Positions 1-7,952 of a stretch of 64,000 bases of DNA are shown one piece after another (position 1 is the first letter of the stretch; each line of letters opens with the position of its first letter). The translations under genes and the position numbers were made by a program. The DNA comes from Chitinophaga dinghuensis (lineage in GTDB: Bacteria > Bacteroidota > Bacteroidia > Chitinophagales > Chitinophagaceae), in the NCBI RefSeq assembly GCF_003259435.1, contig NZ_QLMA01000004.1:558001-622000 (forward strand), read 5' to 3'. The notes under the pieces are model-generated. The model did not search any database and was not told the DNA's origin. It saw nothing but the letters and a program-made list of their open reading frames with translations.

Positions 1-41
1 AGCCTGTAGTGCTATCCGGAGAAATTTCATTCAAATTCTAA
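1..41 (+). CDS. C-terminal tail of an outer-membrane (TonB-dependent receptor-like) protein, partial
   Basis: Reading from base 3, an open frame gives PVVLSGEISFKF and stops with TAA at 39-41. A terminal strand of alternating hydrophobic residues ending in Phe is the usual C-terminus of bacterial outer-membrane beta-barrels. The next gene starts 10 bases later, so the two are probably co-transcribed. The family cannot be proved from 12 residues. A TonB-dependent receptor is inferred because DUF4876 lipoproteins often follow one. Confidence 0.5.
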   Translation, partial: PVVLSGEISFKF

Positions 42-51
42 ATTGGAAATC

Positions 52-1392
52 ATGAGAAACATATTCATTGCAATTATTAGCATTTTGTTGTTGGGCGCTT
101 GCAGTAAGGAGAAAGGAGCCACACTGCATCCGGTAGATATCAACGTTGTACTACGTTTATCCGGTGATCAGGAAGGTATTGCGATACCGTACAAAGGGGC
201 CACTGTTAGTATGATTAATCAGACAAGCAGTACTAAATATTCCGCGAGTATCACGACAGATACCAACAATGTAGTATTCCATCAGGTGGTGCCAGGAAAT
301 TATCAGATCTCGGTGGAATTACAATTGAGTGCAGCAGATTACGAAAAAGCAACTGGTCAGAAAGTAAGCGGTTCCGTTATTTTCACGGGCACGGCTACTG
401 CAAATGCGGTGGAACTGACGAATAGTATTACCGTGGATGTACATACCGGTGGTGGTACAGAAGCATGGGTAATCAAGCAGATTTATTACGCGGGCTCTAA
501 TGTAAAAGACGGCGCATCTTTCAGGGATCAGTTTATCGAAATCTATAACAATTCAGATCAGTTGATGTACGCCGACAGTCTGTACTTTGCACAAGTAGCC
601 GGGGTGAATGCTGCTTTATCTGGACTGGATATCAGCAAGGGATGGTATATTCCTGCCACTGGTCAGTATGATTGGAGTTTGTCTGCCGGCAATAATGTGG
701 CAGATGCTAATACTGCCTATATCTATTCCGGATGTATTTTTCGTATACCCGGCAACGGTAAGACCTATCCGGTAGGACCTGGCAAAAGCATTATCATCGC
801 TTCCACCGCAATTAATCACAAAGTACCCTTTATTGATATTACCGGGAAAGAAGTGCCTGTGCGGAATCCTGATCTGACAGTAGATCTGAGCAAAGCAGAG
901 TTTGATGTATACATGGGCGATTTCCCTGGAAAGTCGCCATTAAGTTCCGATCTGAAAACATCCGTGCCACATATGGTAGTCATTGCGAATGTCAACCGGG
1001 ATTTGATTTTGGATAATCTGGGAAGAGATGGATATATGCTGTTTAAAACAACCGCTAATATCAAGGATGAATGGCAACAGTTTAAAATGCCGGGAGCGTC
1101 GGTTACAGAAGATAAAACCTATTTCCGCATGCCTAAAGCTGCGATGGAAATTTATGATGGCGTAGAGATACAGCCTACCACGATGGCGAGTCGTACGCCA
1201 AAACGTTTGCCGGTAGACCTGGATGCAGGATTTTCCTATGTGCCGAACGGCTCCTATTCCAGTCAGGCTATCCTTCGTAAGACGCAGAAAACGGTCAATG
1301 GTCGTGTTGTATTACAGGATACCAATAACTCTATTCTTGATTTTGTGGTGATTAAGGCAGATCCTTCTAAGGAAGCCTTTACCAGTAAATAA
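52..1392 (+). CDS. DUF4876 family lipoprotein
   Basis: The 446-residue protein starts with a lipoprotein signal peptide whose lipobox is LLGAC, so it should be anchored in the outer membrane. An N-terminal region of about 110 residues (VDINVVLRL, then VVPGNYQISVELQL) resembles a carboxypeptidase-regulatory-like beta-sandwich. The rest (IKQIYYAGSN, FIEIYNNSDQLMYADSLYFAQ) is what I recognise as DUF4876. The start is the ATG at 52. An in-frame TTG at 43 is less likely. It lies between a receptor tail and a DUF6850 barrel, with a diheme peroxidase after that, in one tight same-strand run. Its biochemical role is unknown; a surface-exposed part of an uptake or redox complex is inference. Confidence 0.75.
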   Translation: MRNIFIAIISILLLGACSKEKGATLHPVDINVVLRLSGDQEGIAIPYKGATVSMINQTSSTKYSASITTDTNNVVFHQVVPGNYQISVELQLSAADYEKATGQKVSGSVIFTGTATANAVELTNSITVDVHTGGGTEAWVIKQIYYAGSNVKDGASFRDQFIEIYNNSDQLMYADSLYFAQVAGVNAALSGLDISKGWYIPATGQYDWSLSAGNNVADANTAYIYSGCIFRIPGNGKTYPVGPGKSIIIASTAINHKVPFIDITGKEVPVRNPDLTVDLSKAEFDVYMGDFPGKSPLSSDLKTSVPHMVVIANVNRDLILDNLGRDGYMLFKTTANIKDEWQQFKMPGASVTEDKTYFRMPKAAMEIYDGVEIQPTTMASRTPKRLPVDLDAGFSYVPNGSYSSQAILRKTQKTVNGRVVLQDTNNSILDFVVIKADPSKEAFTSK

Positions 1393-1400
1393 TTCCTCTT

Positions 1401-2960
1401 ATGAGAAGAATGGCATTACTGCTGTGTTTGATGATGTCTGTAGGCGTTTTTGCTCAGCAGCAAGGGCCTACAGACAGTGTTTGGGTGTATCAGCCGGCGC
1501 AGGACAGGTATCGTTGGGCTACTGCCTCTATTGCCGCTTTGCATAGATATGGCATAGCTAATACAGGTATTGTTTCGCTGGAAGTAAAGGGCGAGGCTGG
1601 CGGATTTCGTTATGCACAGTTGCCTGAACAGCAAACAATGGTGGGCTTTCACAGTGAAGGCATCCGTACCTTAGGTCGGTTCCGGGCTTACGGACATTTT
1701 TCGTATAGTCGGTTCCGTGATGATTCCGTTTCCTGGCAACTGCAAGGGAAACAGGATTTGAACCGGCCATATTTCCTGGCAGCGCGGAAGGCGGGCGACT
1801 TTCAGCGGCAGCGTTACCTGATGGAAGGAAGGCTGGCCTATGAGTTGCTGCCTGGAAAGCTGCTGATAGGAACAGGTATTTATTATCTCTATAATACCGC
1901 GTTTCGTTCTCAGGACCCAAGGCCCGGCACAAAGGAGTTGGAGTTGATCGTTTCGCCTGACATTGCCTTGAATACAGGTAAGCATACGTTGGGCCTGACT
2001 CCGGAGGTAGGGTATAGTTTTGAGCAGACAGACATCGTTTACCTGAACAAACAATATCAGAACAATTTTGACAGTATACCGGAGCGCCGTACCTGGATCA
2101 TTATGGGAATGGGTTACAGGCAGCCAAGGCCCGGCGGCGATAATACTATCCGTACCACTTCCCGGATAGCGGGTCTTACTTTTTCAGACGTATACAGTAA
2201 CAACGACTGGACTGCCCAGCTAAGTGCCGGCTATCACTGGCGGTATTATAAAACGGGTACTTTCCTGGAAAACTCCCTCAAAGCGTCCAATTGGGGGACT
2301 TATACTTTAGAGGAGTACAAGTTACAGGCAGCGGTCTATAAAGCGCAGCAACATAGTTTGCAACTGAAGGTGCATTATGCCACAGGCATGGATATGAATA
2401 AGTATCAGCCTTCCACGAATATTCCTCCGCTGAATGGCACCAATTATACCTACCATGCTTTGGATGCCCATCTGAAATACAGTCTGGTAGCACATCCGGG
2501 AGCGGCGCTCACGCCGGGATTAGATGCCAGTGTGCAGCTCAATACTTTGGAGAAACAGGATTTCATTGCTACACAGTATTTGCAATCGGCGGTGCTGCAC
2601 CCTGAAATAGCTGGCCTTTTGTATGGAAAGGGGCAGCAGGGCGACAGGTGGAAATTACGACTCTCTGGCGGCTTAGTGTTGCCATTGCAAACCAGTGTAT
2701 CCGTGTCTCCCTTACAAATGAATGATATGGTATTAGACGTGTTGTATCATGATTACTATTTTCTGAATAGTAAAGCATTCAGTGGCGGTATCGCTGGGCA
2801 ATATATGACGAAGCGACTGTTAAAAACAGTTCCGGTGGGGATTGCCGGCCATGTCAATTATCTAGGACGCTTGCAGGAACCGGATTATGTTTTTCCGGAG
2901 ATAAGAGAAGTGGGTGCCTATCGGATTCAGTGTAGTGTTTCATTAAATATTTACCTGTAA
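1401..2960 (+). CDS. DUF6850 family outer membrane beta-barrel protein
   Basis: The 519-residue protein has a clean signal peptide (cleavage near VFAQ) and then mostly alternating amphipathic strands rich in Tyr, Arg and Gly. It ends IQCSVSLNIYL, a barrel-type C-terminus. I recognise it as the DUF6850 outer-membrane beta-barrel family. It starts 8 bases after the DUF4876 gene and is followed 21 bases later by the cytochrome c peroxidase, so an operon is very likely. There is no plug domain, so it is not itself a TonB-dependent receptor. Substrate and function are not known. Confidence 0.72.
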   Translation: MRRMALLLCLMMSVGVFAQQQGPTDSVWVYQPAQDRYRWATASIAALHRYGIANTGIVSLEVKGEAGGFRYAQLPEQQTMVGFHSEGIRTLGRFRAYGHFSYSRFRDDSVSWQLQGKQDLNRPYFLAARKAGDFQRQRYLMEGRLAYELLPGKLLIGTGIYYLYNTAFRSQDPRPGTKELELIVSPDIALNTGKHTLGLTPEVGYSFEQTDIVYLNKQYQNNFDSIPERRTWIIMGMGYRQPRPGGDNTIRTTSRIAGLTFSDVYSNNDWTAQLSAGYHWRYYKTGTFLENSLKASNWGTYTLEEYKLQAAVYKAQQHSLQLKVHYATGMDMNKYQPSTNIPPLNGTNYTYHALDAHLKYSLVAHPGAALTPGLDASVQLNTLEKQDFIATQYLQSAVLHPEIAGLLYGKGQQGDRWKLRLSGGLVLPLQTSVSVSPLQMNDMVLDVLYHDYYFLNSKAFSGGIAGQYMTKRLLKTVPVGIAGHVNYLGRLQEPDYVFPEIREVGAYRIQCSVSLNIYL

Positions 2961-2981
2961 GGAAGCAATTTTGTATAAGTA

Positions 2982-4115
2982 ATGAAGAGAACGATTTTTA
3001 TTTTATCAGGTTTGTTGCTGATAGTAGTGACATCTGCGTTGAATAATGGCAATGGCGCTGCGCAGCAGGAGGCCGACAGCTTGCGGGCATTGTACGCGCG
3101 CCCGGTGGCTTTCTGGCCGCGCCCGGACATTGATTCAGGCGCTGTCTGGCAGGAGTTTGCCCCAATATTGCCTGATACCATGTTGCCACAATTGTTGGAG
3201 CAGCCACAGATCAAGCTGGGAAAGACATTATTCTTCGATCCACGTTTATCAGGTAGTAACCAGATATCCTGTAGTAGTTGTCATGATCCGGATTTAGCCT
3301 GGGGAGATGGCAGAACGGTATCTCTTGGGCATGATCATTTGCAGGGGAGCAGGAATACGCCTTCATTGCTGAATGCAGGAGTGGCGCATAAAACGTTTTT
3401 CTGGGATGGCAGATCCGCTTCTCTGGCAGATCAGGCGGTCAATCCTATTGCCACCCACCACGAGATGAATATGGAGCCGGCTTTACTATCGGAGAAACTG
3501 GGTAAAATAACGGGTTACAGAAAATTATTTCAGGCGGCCTATGGATCGGAACAAATCAGTATAGACCGTATCGTGCAGGCGTTGGCCGCTTTTGAAGGCA
3601 CTATTAAAAGCAGGACCAGCAGGTTTGATTTATTTTTGATGGGCAATTATAGGCGACTGACAGACGAAGAAATCCAGGGTTTGCATTTATTCCGTACCAA
3701 AGCCCGTTGTATGAATTGTCATAATGGGCAGTATTTTACGGACGACGCTTTTCACAATATTGGGCTGACGTATTATAAACGTAAGTATGAGGATTTAGGG
3801 AGATACCGTATCACGGGAAATGCGGCGGATGTAGGGAAGTTTAGGACGCCTTCTCTCCGTGATGTGATGCTGACGCGGCCCTGGATGCATAATGGTCTGT
3901 TTGATAATATAGAAGGCGTCATCAATATTTATAACAGCGGTATGCAGATGATGAAGCCCAGGCCTGGTCAGGAAGGGGATAGTTTGTTCCCCCGTACAGA
4001 TCCGTTAATGAAAGAGTTACACCTTTCGCCGGAAGAGAAAAAAGCGGTGGTGGCTTTTCTAAATGCAATAACGGGTGTTCCTTATAAAATGCGAAGGCCG
4101 GAATTACCACAGTAA
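2982..4115 (+). CDS. Diheme cytochrome c peroxidase (MauG/CcpA family)
   Basis: This is a 377-residue exported protein with an N-terminal hydrophobic signal and two CxxCH haem c sites, CSSCH at about residues 97-101 and CMNCH at about 243-247. Conserved surroundings include GKTLFFDPRLS, RNTPSLLNAG and KFRTPSLRDV, standard for bacterial diheme peroxidases. Such enzymes reduce H2O2 in the periplasm using c-type cytochromes; MauG relatives instead oxidise protein side chains. It is the last gene of the run with DUF4876 and DUF6850, followed by a strong terminator. Its link with two outer-membrane proteins suggests a role tied to uptake or metal redox rather than generic detoxification, but that is inference. 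Confidence 0.9.
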   Translation: MKRTIFILSGLLLIVVTSALNNGNGAAQQEADSLRALYARPVAFWPRPDIDSGAVWQEFAPILPDTMLPQLLEQPQIKLGKTLFFDPRLSGSNQISCSSCHDPDLAWGDGRTVSLGHDHLQGSRNTPSLLNAGVAHKTFFWDGRSASLADQAVNPIATHHEMNMEPALLSEKLGKITGYRKLFQAAYGSEQISIDRIVQALAAFEGTIKSRTSRFDLFLMGNYRRLTDEEIQGLHLFRTKARCMNCHNGQYFTDDAFHNIGLTYYKRKYEDLGRYRITGNAADVGKFRTPSLRDVMLTRPWMHNGLFDNIEGVINIYNSGMQMMKPRPGQEGDSLFPRTDPLMKELHLSPEEKKAVVAFLNAITGVPYKMRRPELPQ

Positions 4116-4130
4116 AATATTTTTTTGATT

Positions 4131-4159
4131 AAAAAGACACTGATTTCCAGTGTCTTTTT
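4131..4159 (+). terminator. Rho-independent terminator after the peroxidase gene
   Basis: AAAAAGACACTG and CAGTGTCTTTTT form a 12-bp stem around a 5-base loop, followed by more T-rich sequence. It ends the DUF4876-DUF6850-peroxidase unit and separates it from the TetR gene. Confidence 0.85.
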
Positions 4160-4194
4160 CTTTTTTTATAAAGAAATGCAAAGAATTATTTTAA

Positions 4195-4220
4195 AATGAG
4201 CGATCGCTTATTTATTTTTG
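4195..4220 (+). promoter_or_regulatory. TetR operator plus -7 promoter box
   Basis: AATGAGCGATCGCTTATT (4195-4212) is a near-perfect dyad with one mismatched pair. It abuts TATTTTTG (4213-4220), a match to the Bacteroidota -7 consensus TAnnTTTG, five bases before the tetR-type start codon. An 18-bp site with 15 identical positions lies directly in front of the MFS gene (4996-5013). The shared site next to a TetR gene strongly suggests autorepression and co-control of the exporter. Confidence 0.7.
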
Positions 4221-4224
4221 TGTC

Positions 4225-4815
4225 ATGAGATACAGAGATGAGAACAAAGTTCAGAGTATAAAGCAGAAGGCAATTGAGATGATTGCCGGGGAGGGATTGG
4301 AGAATTTTGGTATCAACAGGTTAGCGAAATCTGCTGGCGTATCTCCAGCGACTATTTATATATATTATAAAGATAAGGAAGACCTGATTAATTCCATTGT
4401 TCAGGAGGAAACAGAAAAATGGGTAGCGGCCCTGTTTAGAAATTTTGACCCGGAAATGTCGTTTGAGGAAGGCTTATGGGTACAGTGGAAGAATCGTGCA
4501 GACAGTGCCATAAAGCATAGAGATGTAAATCTTTTCATGGAGAAAATCCGCAATACTTCCTACGGTAAAGATCAACAGATCAAAATATCCCAGTGTATGG
4601 CGAATTTTATGGGAGATTTTGTTAAGAATGCAGTGAAGCGCGGAGAGATTACATTTAATACGCTGGAAGTTTATTGGGCGGTAGCATTCGCTCCATTGTA
4701 TACATTGGTGAAATTTCATCAGGAAGGCAGAAGCATTTCAGGCCGGTCATTTAAACTTACAGAAGAAATCATGCGTGAAACATTTAATCATGTAATAAAA
4801 GCGTTGAAGAAATAA
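4225..4815 (+). CDS. TetR/AcrR family transcriptional regulator
   Basis: The 196-residue protein has a typical N-terminal TetR helix-turn-helix: AIEMIAGEGLENFGINRLA, then AGVSPATIYIYYKDKEDL at about residues 33-50. The C-terminal helical part is the ligand-binding domain, which is diverse in this family. It lies just upstream of and in the same direction as an MFS transporter, and both genes are preceded by the same 18-bp operator-like sequence. The likely role is ligand-relieved repression of itself and the transporter. The inducer cannot be predicted. Confidence 0.92.
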   Translation: MRYRDENKVQSIKQKAIEMIAGEGLENFGINRLAKSAGVSPATIYIYYKDKEDLINSIVQEETEKWVAALFRNFDPEMSFEEGLWVQWKNRADSAIKHRDVNLFMEKIRNTSYGKDQQIKISQCMANFMGDFVKNAVKRGEITFNTLEVYWAVAFAPLYTLVKFHQEGRSISGRSFKLTEEIMRETFNHVIKALKK

Positions 4816-4954
4816 TACAGATACATATTTGACACCACTTTAGGCAGACAACAACAACTCGATTAAATCTCAATTCATCACTCTTTCAATTCTTAAAACA
4901 TTGAAAAACTAACATCTGTCATCTTCACAGAAGATGCAAAGCCCTGATTCCAAC

Positions 4955-4972
4955 CTGTTAGCATGCTAACAG
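4955..4972. promoter_or_regulatory. Perfect 18-bp palindrome upstream of the MFS gene
   Basis: CTGTTAGCATGCTAACAG is identical to its reverse complement. It lies 41 bases before the MFS start codon, in the 198-base gap after tetR, and differs from the shared TetR-type site at 4996-5013. It could bind a second regulator or form a small cruciform. There is no T-run, so it is not a terminator. Confidence 0.45.
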
Positions 4973-4995
4973 TTATTGTTTAGCTCTTATTAATA

Positions 4996-5013
4996 AATGA
5001 ACGCTTGCTTATT
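4996..5013. promoter_or_regulatory. Second copy of the TetR operator, abutting the MFS start codon
   Basis: AATGAACGCTTGCTTATT matches 15 of 18 positions of the site before the TetR gene and ends immediately before the ATG at 5014. Repressor bound here would block transcription start or elongation of the exporter gene. Its own dyad symmetry is weaker than that of the first copy. Confidence 0.6.
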
Positions 5014-6264
5014 ATGAAAACAACACCTACATTTAGTTCTCAACAAAAGCTGGTGATTTTAATGCTTGCATTAACCCAGTTTACAGTTATACTGGATTTC
5101 ATGGTGATGTCGCCACTGGGCGACATGCTGATGAAATCTATGAAAATCACGCCCGATCACTTTGGTATTGTCGTTGCCGCTTATGCTTTTAGTGCTGGTA
5201 TTTCCGGATTACTCACTGCAGGATTTGCGGATAAATTTGACCGTAAGAAGTTACTGATATTCTTCTATGGCGGTTTTATTCTTGGCACCTTGGCCTGCGG
5301 ATTGGCTACTACTTATCCGATGCTGGTAGCTGCACGTATTATTACCGGTTTATTCGGCGGCGTGATAGGATCTGTATCCATGGCCATTATCACAGATATT
5401 TTCCCACTGGAAATGCGTGGTAGGGTAATGGGATATATGCAGATGGGATTTGGCGCCAGTCAGGTATTAGGTATTCCTATTAGTTTGTATATCGCGAATC
5501 ATTGGGGATGGGAATCTCCTTTCTTCATGGTGGTGATCCTGGCGGCTGCTATCATGGCGCTGGTAGTATTCCGCCTGCCTTCTGTGACTGCCCATCTGGC
5601 TTTGCAACAAGATAGAGGAGTAGTAGAACACCTGCTGCATACCGTGAAAAAGAAAAACTACCGTATTGCTTTCATGGCCACTGCGTTGTTGTCTGTCGGC
5701 GGTTTCATGATGATGCCTTTCGGTAGTGCATTTGCCATCAACAACCTGCATGTTACCAAAGAGCAACTGCCTTTGCTCTTTACATTCTCTGGTTGTATGT
5801 CGCTCCTGGTGATGCCAATGATCGGAAAAATTGCAGACAAAGTAGACAAATTTGCCTTGTATAGCGTTGCTTCGCTCTATCTGATGATTGTAGTGGTGGT
5901 GTACACTAATCTGGCTCCACATCCGCTTTGGATGATTATCCTTATCAATATGCTGATGCTGGCTGGTATACTTTGCCGGATGGTACCTGCTACTGCACTG
6001 ATATCTGCGGTGCCTGAAATGCAGGACAGAGGCGCTTTTATGAGTATCAACGCTTCATTGCAGCAAATTGCAGGCGGACTGGCAGCTGTTTTGTCCGGGC
6101 AGATTGTTACGCAGAAAGATAGCTTCAGTCCACTCCAGCACTACGATACCGTAGGCTGGGTAGTGGTTGCCTTCAGTATGTTGAGTATACTCCTATTAGG
6201 TCGTGTAAGTAAAGTGATCAAGGCTAAAACTGCTGCTACCAAAGCGACAGCCTTTAGCGCATAA
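5014..6264 (+). CDS. MFS transporter (drug/metabolite efflux type)
   Basis: About 416 residues with some 12 predicted membrane segments. The signature GFADKFDRKKLL follows TM2 (about residues 70-80), and MVMSPLGDMLM sits at the end of TM1, the arrangement of 12-TM drug:H+ antiporter-like MFS proteins. The start is the ATG at 5014; an in-frame TTG at 5005 lies inside the operator. The gene follows a TetR regulator and shares its operator, which suggests substrate-inducible efflux. Its last 11 bases overlap the convergent hydrolase gene. Confidence 0.88.
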   Translation: MKTTPTFSSQQKLVILMLALTQFTVILDFMVMSPLGDMLMKSMKITPDHFGIVVAAYAFSAGISGLLTAGFADKFDRKKLLIFFYGGFILGTLACGLATTYPMLVAARIITGLFGGVIGSVSMAIITDIFPLEMRGRVMGYMQMGFGASQVLGIPISLYIANHWGWESPFFMVVILAAAIMALVVFRLPSVTAHLALQQDRGVVEHLLHTVKKKNYRIAFMATALLSVGGFMMMPFGSAFAINNLHVTKEQLPLLFTFSGCMSLLVMPMIGKIADKVDKFALYSVASLYLMIVVVVYTNLAPHPLWMIILINMLMLAGILCRMVPATALISAVPEMQDRGAFMSINASLQQIAGGLAAVLSGQIVTQKDSFSPLQHYDTVGWVVVAFSMLSILLLGRVSKVIKAKTAATKATAFSA

Positions 6265-7183
6265 ACTTCCTGATAGCTTGCACGAGTTCCGTGCGAATTG
6301 GCAGCTCCGGTTTTTGATAGGTGGCATAATTTGCCTGTATATCAGCCGGAGCTGTTTTAAATATATGACTCATCCCGTCGATGATCACCAGGGTTGCTTT
6401 AGGGGAGGCTGCTTTGAGCCAATCTGCATCCTCTTTACTTACTTGTATATCGGTGGTTCCCTGAATAATCAGTACGGGAATATGCAGTTTGGCAATTTCC
6501 TGGGTGGGGTCCAGTTTTAACCAGGAGATCATATATGGTTGAATGGAGGGCCGGAATAATGCCATCAGATTTGGATCGATAGGCCCCTTCAGCGTATGGC
6601 CAGACTCCAGGGTGTCCAGCATTTTATTAATAGTAGGCGCCATAGCAGGTACGCGGGCCAATTGTCTGCGAAGCGTTTTCCCCGCAGGTTCTCCCGCGCC
6701 GGCGATAGAGATAAATCCTGCCACCGGTACTTCCTCTGCGGCCATCATACCGATAAGTGAGCCTTCACTGTGTCCGGCAATATATACTTTAGAGAAACGC
6801 TTGTCTGCCTTCAGCGTTTTGGCAAATAATACCGCATCTTTTACATAGTCTGTAAAAACCACATCTGCTTCCGATTTATAAGCAGCGTGACTCGCAGCAA
6901 TTCCTCTTTTATCATATCTCAGCACAGCGATATTGCTTTTCAGCAATGAATCGGCCAATTGCTTATAACTATTTGTTTTCAGGTTGATGGTATTATTCCC
7001 GTCTCTGTCTGTAGGGCCGGAACCTGCTATCAGCAGAACGACCGGTACTGGATGATGGGTTTCCGGAATGGTCAGGGTCCCAAATAAATCGCCGGTAGGA
7101 GTGTGAAGGGTGAAGGGCGTTTCCTGAGCCACAGCAAAAAGAGAGAACAACATAAAAGCGCCGCTGAGTATAACTTTTTTCAT
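6254..7183 (-). CDS. Secreted alpha/beta hydrolase
   Basis: Taking the ATG complementary to 7181-7183, the 309-residue protein has a signal peptide (MKKVILSGAFMLFSLFAVAQ). An alpha/beta-hydrolase fold follows: LIAGSGPTDRDGN near residues 51-64 (oxyanion region), LRYDKRG, nucleophile elbow AGHSEGS with Ser139, a likely acid in QGTTDIQV, and MSHIFK for the histidine. These features fit exported serine esterases or peptidases of the YitV/bem46-like kind. The substrate is unknown. It is convergent with, and overlaps, the MFS gene, and is divergent from the sigma factor gene. Confidence 0.85.
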   Translation of the reverse strand: MKKVILSGAFMLFSLFAVAQETPFTLHTPTGDLFGTLTIPETHHPVPVVLLIAGSGPTDRDGNNTINLKTNSYKQLADSLLKSNIAVLRYDKRGIAASHAAYKSEADVVFTDYVKDAVLFAKTLKADKRFSKVYIAGHSEGSLIGMMAAEEVPVAGFISIAGAGEPAGKTLRRQLARVPAMAPTINKMLDTLESGHTLKGPIDPNLMALFRPSIQPYMISWLKLDPTQEIAKLHIPVLIIQGTTDIQVSKEDADWLKAASPKATLVIIDGMSHIFKTAPADIQANYATYQKPELPIRTELVQAIRKFMR

Positions 7184-7254
7184 ATGCTGGAGGTTATCTT
7201 GTGAATATCCTACTTTTTTTTCTATTTTTAGCCTTGATCGAGGACTTAAACGAC

Positions 7255-7851
7255 TTGGAGGATACAGCATTAAATAACACGCAATCCCTGCTGCAGAGAG
7301 TCGCTGCAGGTGATGAACAAGCTTTTCGTGTATTCTTTCACGAGTATAGCAACAATATATATACGGTAGCGTTTATGCTTACCAAATCGGCCGTGATGGC
7401 GGAGGACATGGTGCAGGAGATTTTCCTTAAACTATGGCTTAACAGAACTGCTTTGCCGGAAGTGACCAATATTCGTGGTTATATATTTATCCATGCCAGG
7501 AACCATATATTTAATGAGTTAAGGAAAAAATCGTCCGACCCCCGGTTTATAGAGGAACTGACGGATTATCTCGGGGAAGTAAGAGATACGCCGGAGCATC
7601 AGTTACTGGAGAAAGAAGGCCGGGAACTATTACAGGCTGCAGTCCGGAATTTGCCAACGCAGCAACAACTGGTTTACCAACTTAGTCGGGATGAAAATTT
7701 GACCCAGGAAGAAATTGCCCACCGCCTGGGGATTAGCAAACACACCGTTAGGAATCACATGGCACAGGCGCTGCAAAATATCCGGCAGTACCTGGAATCC
7801 AATGCCAGTGAGGTTTTACTGCTTATTTGTGCTATCGAAATGCTGTCCTGA
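7255..7851 (+). CDS. ECF-type RNA polymerase sigma factor
   Basis: The protein shows sigma-70 region 2 (AFRVFFHEYSNNIYTVAF, DMVQEIFLKLWLNR) and region 4 (QQLVYQLSRDENLTQEEIA, then LGISKHTVRNHMAQAL), the layout of Bacteroidota ECF factors paired with FecR. No ATG start exists. The TTG at 7255 after a GAGGA-like stretch is chosen; a GTG at 7201 in the same frame would add a hydrophobic run not typical of the family. FecR, SusC and SusD genes follow, so it probably drives the uptake locus when substrate binds the SusC receptor. Confidence 0.88.
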   Translation: MEDTALNNTQSLLQRVAAGDEQAFRVFFHEYSNNIYTVAFMLTKSAVMAEDMVQEIFLKLWLNRTALPEVTNIRGYIFIHARNHIFNELRKKSSDPRFIEELTDYLGEVRDTPEHQLLEKEGRELLQAAVRNLPTQQQLVYQLSRDENLTQEEIAHRLGISKHTVRNHMAQALQNIRQYLESNASEVLLLICAIEMLS

Positions 7852-7952
7852 AAAAAAAGTTTAATTTTTTTTCAGACAGACTAGTATTCCCTGTTCAGAA
7901 TTGTGTCTTTATGCAAGTAGGGGGTTCAGACAACTGAATTTTCTGCGAGTAA

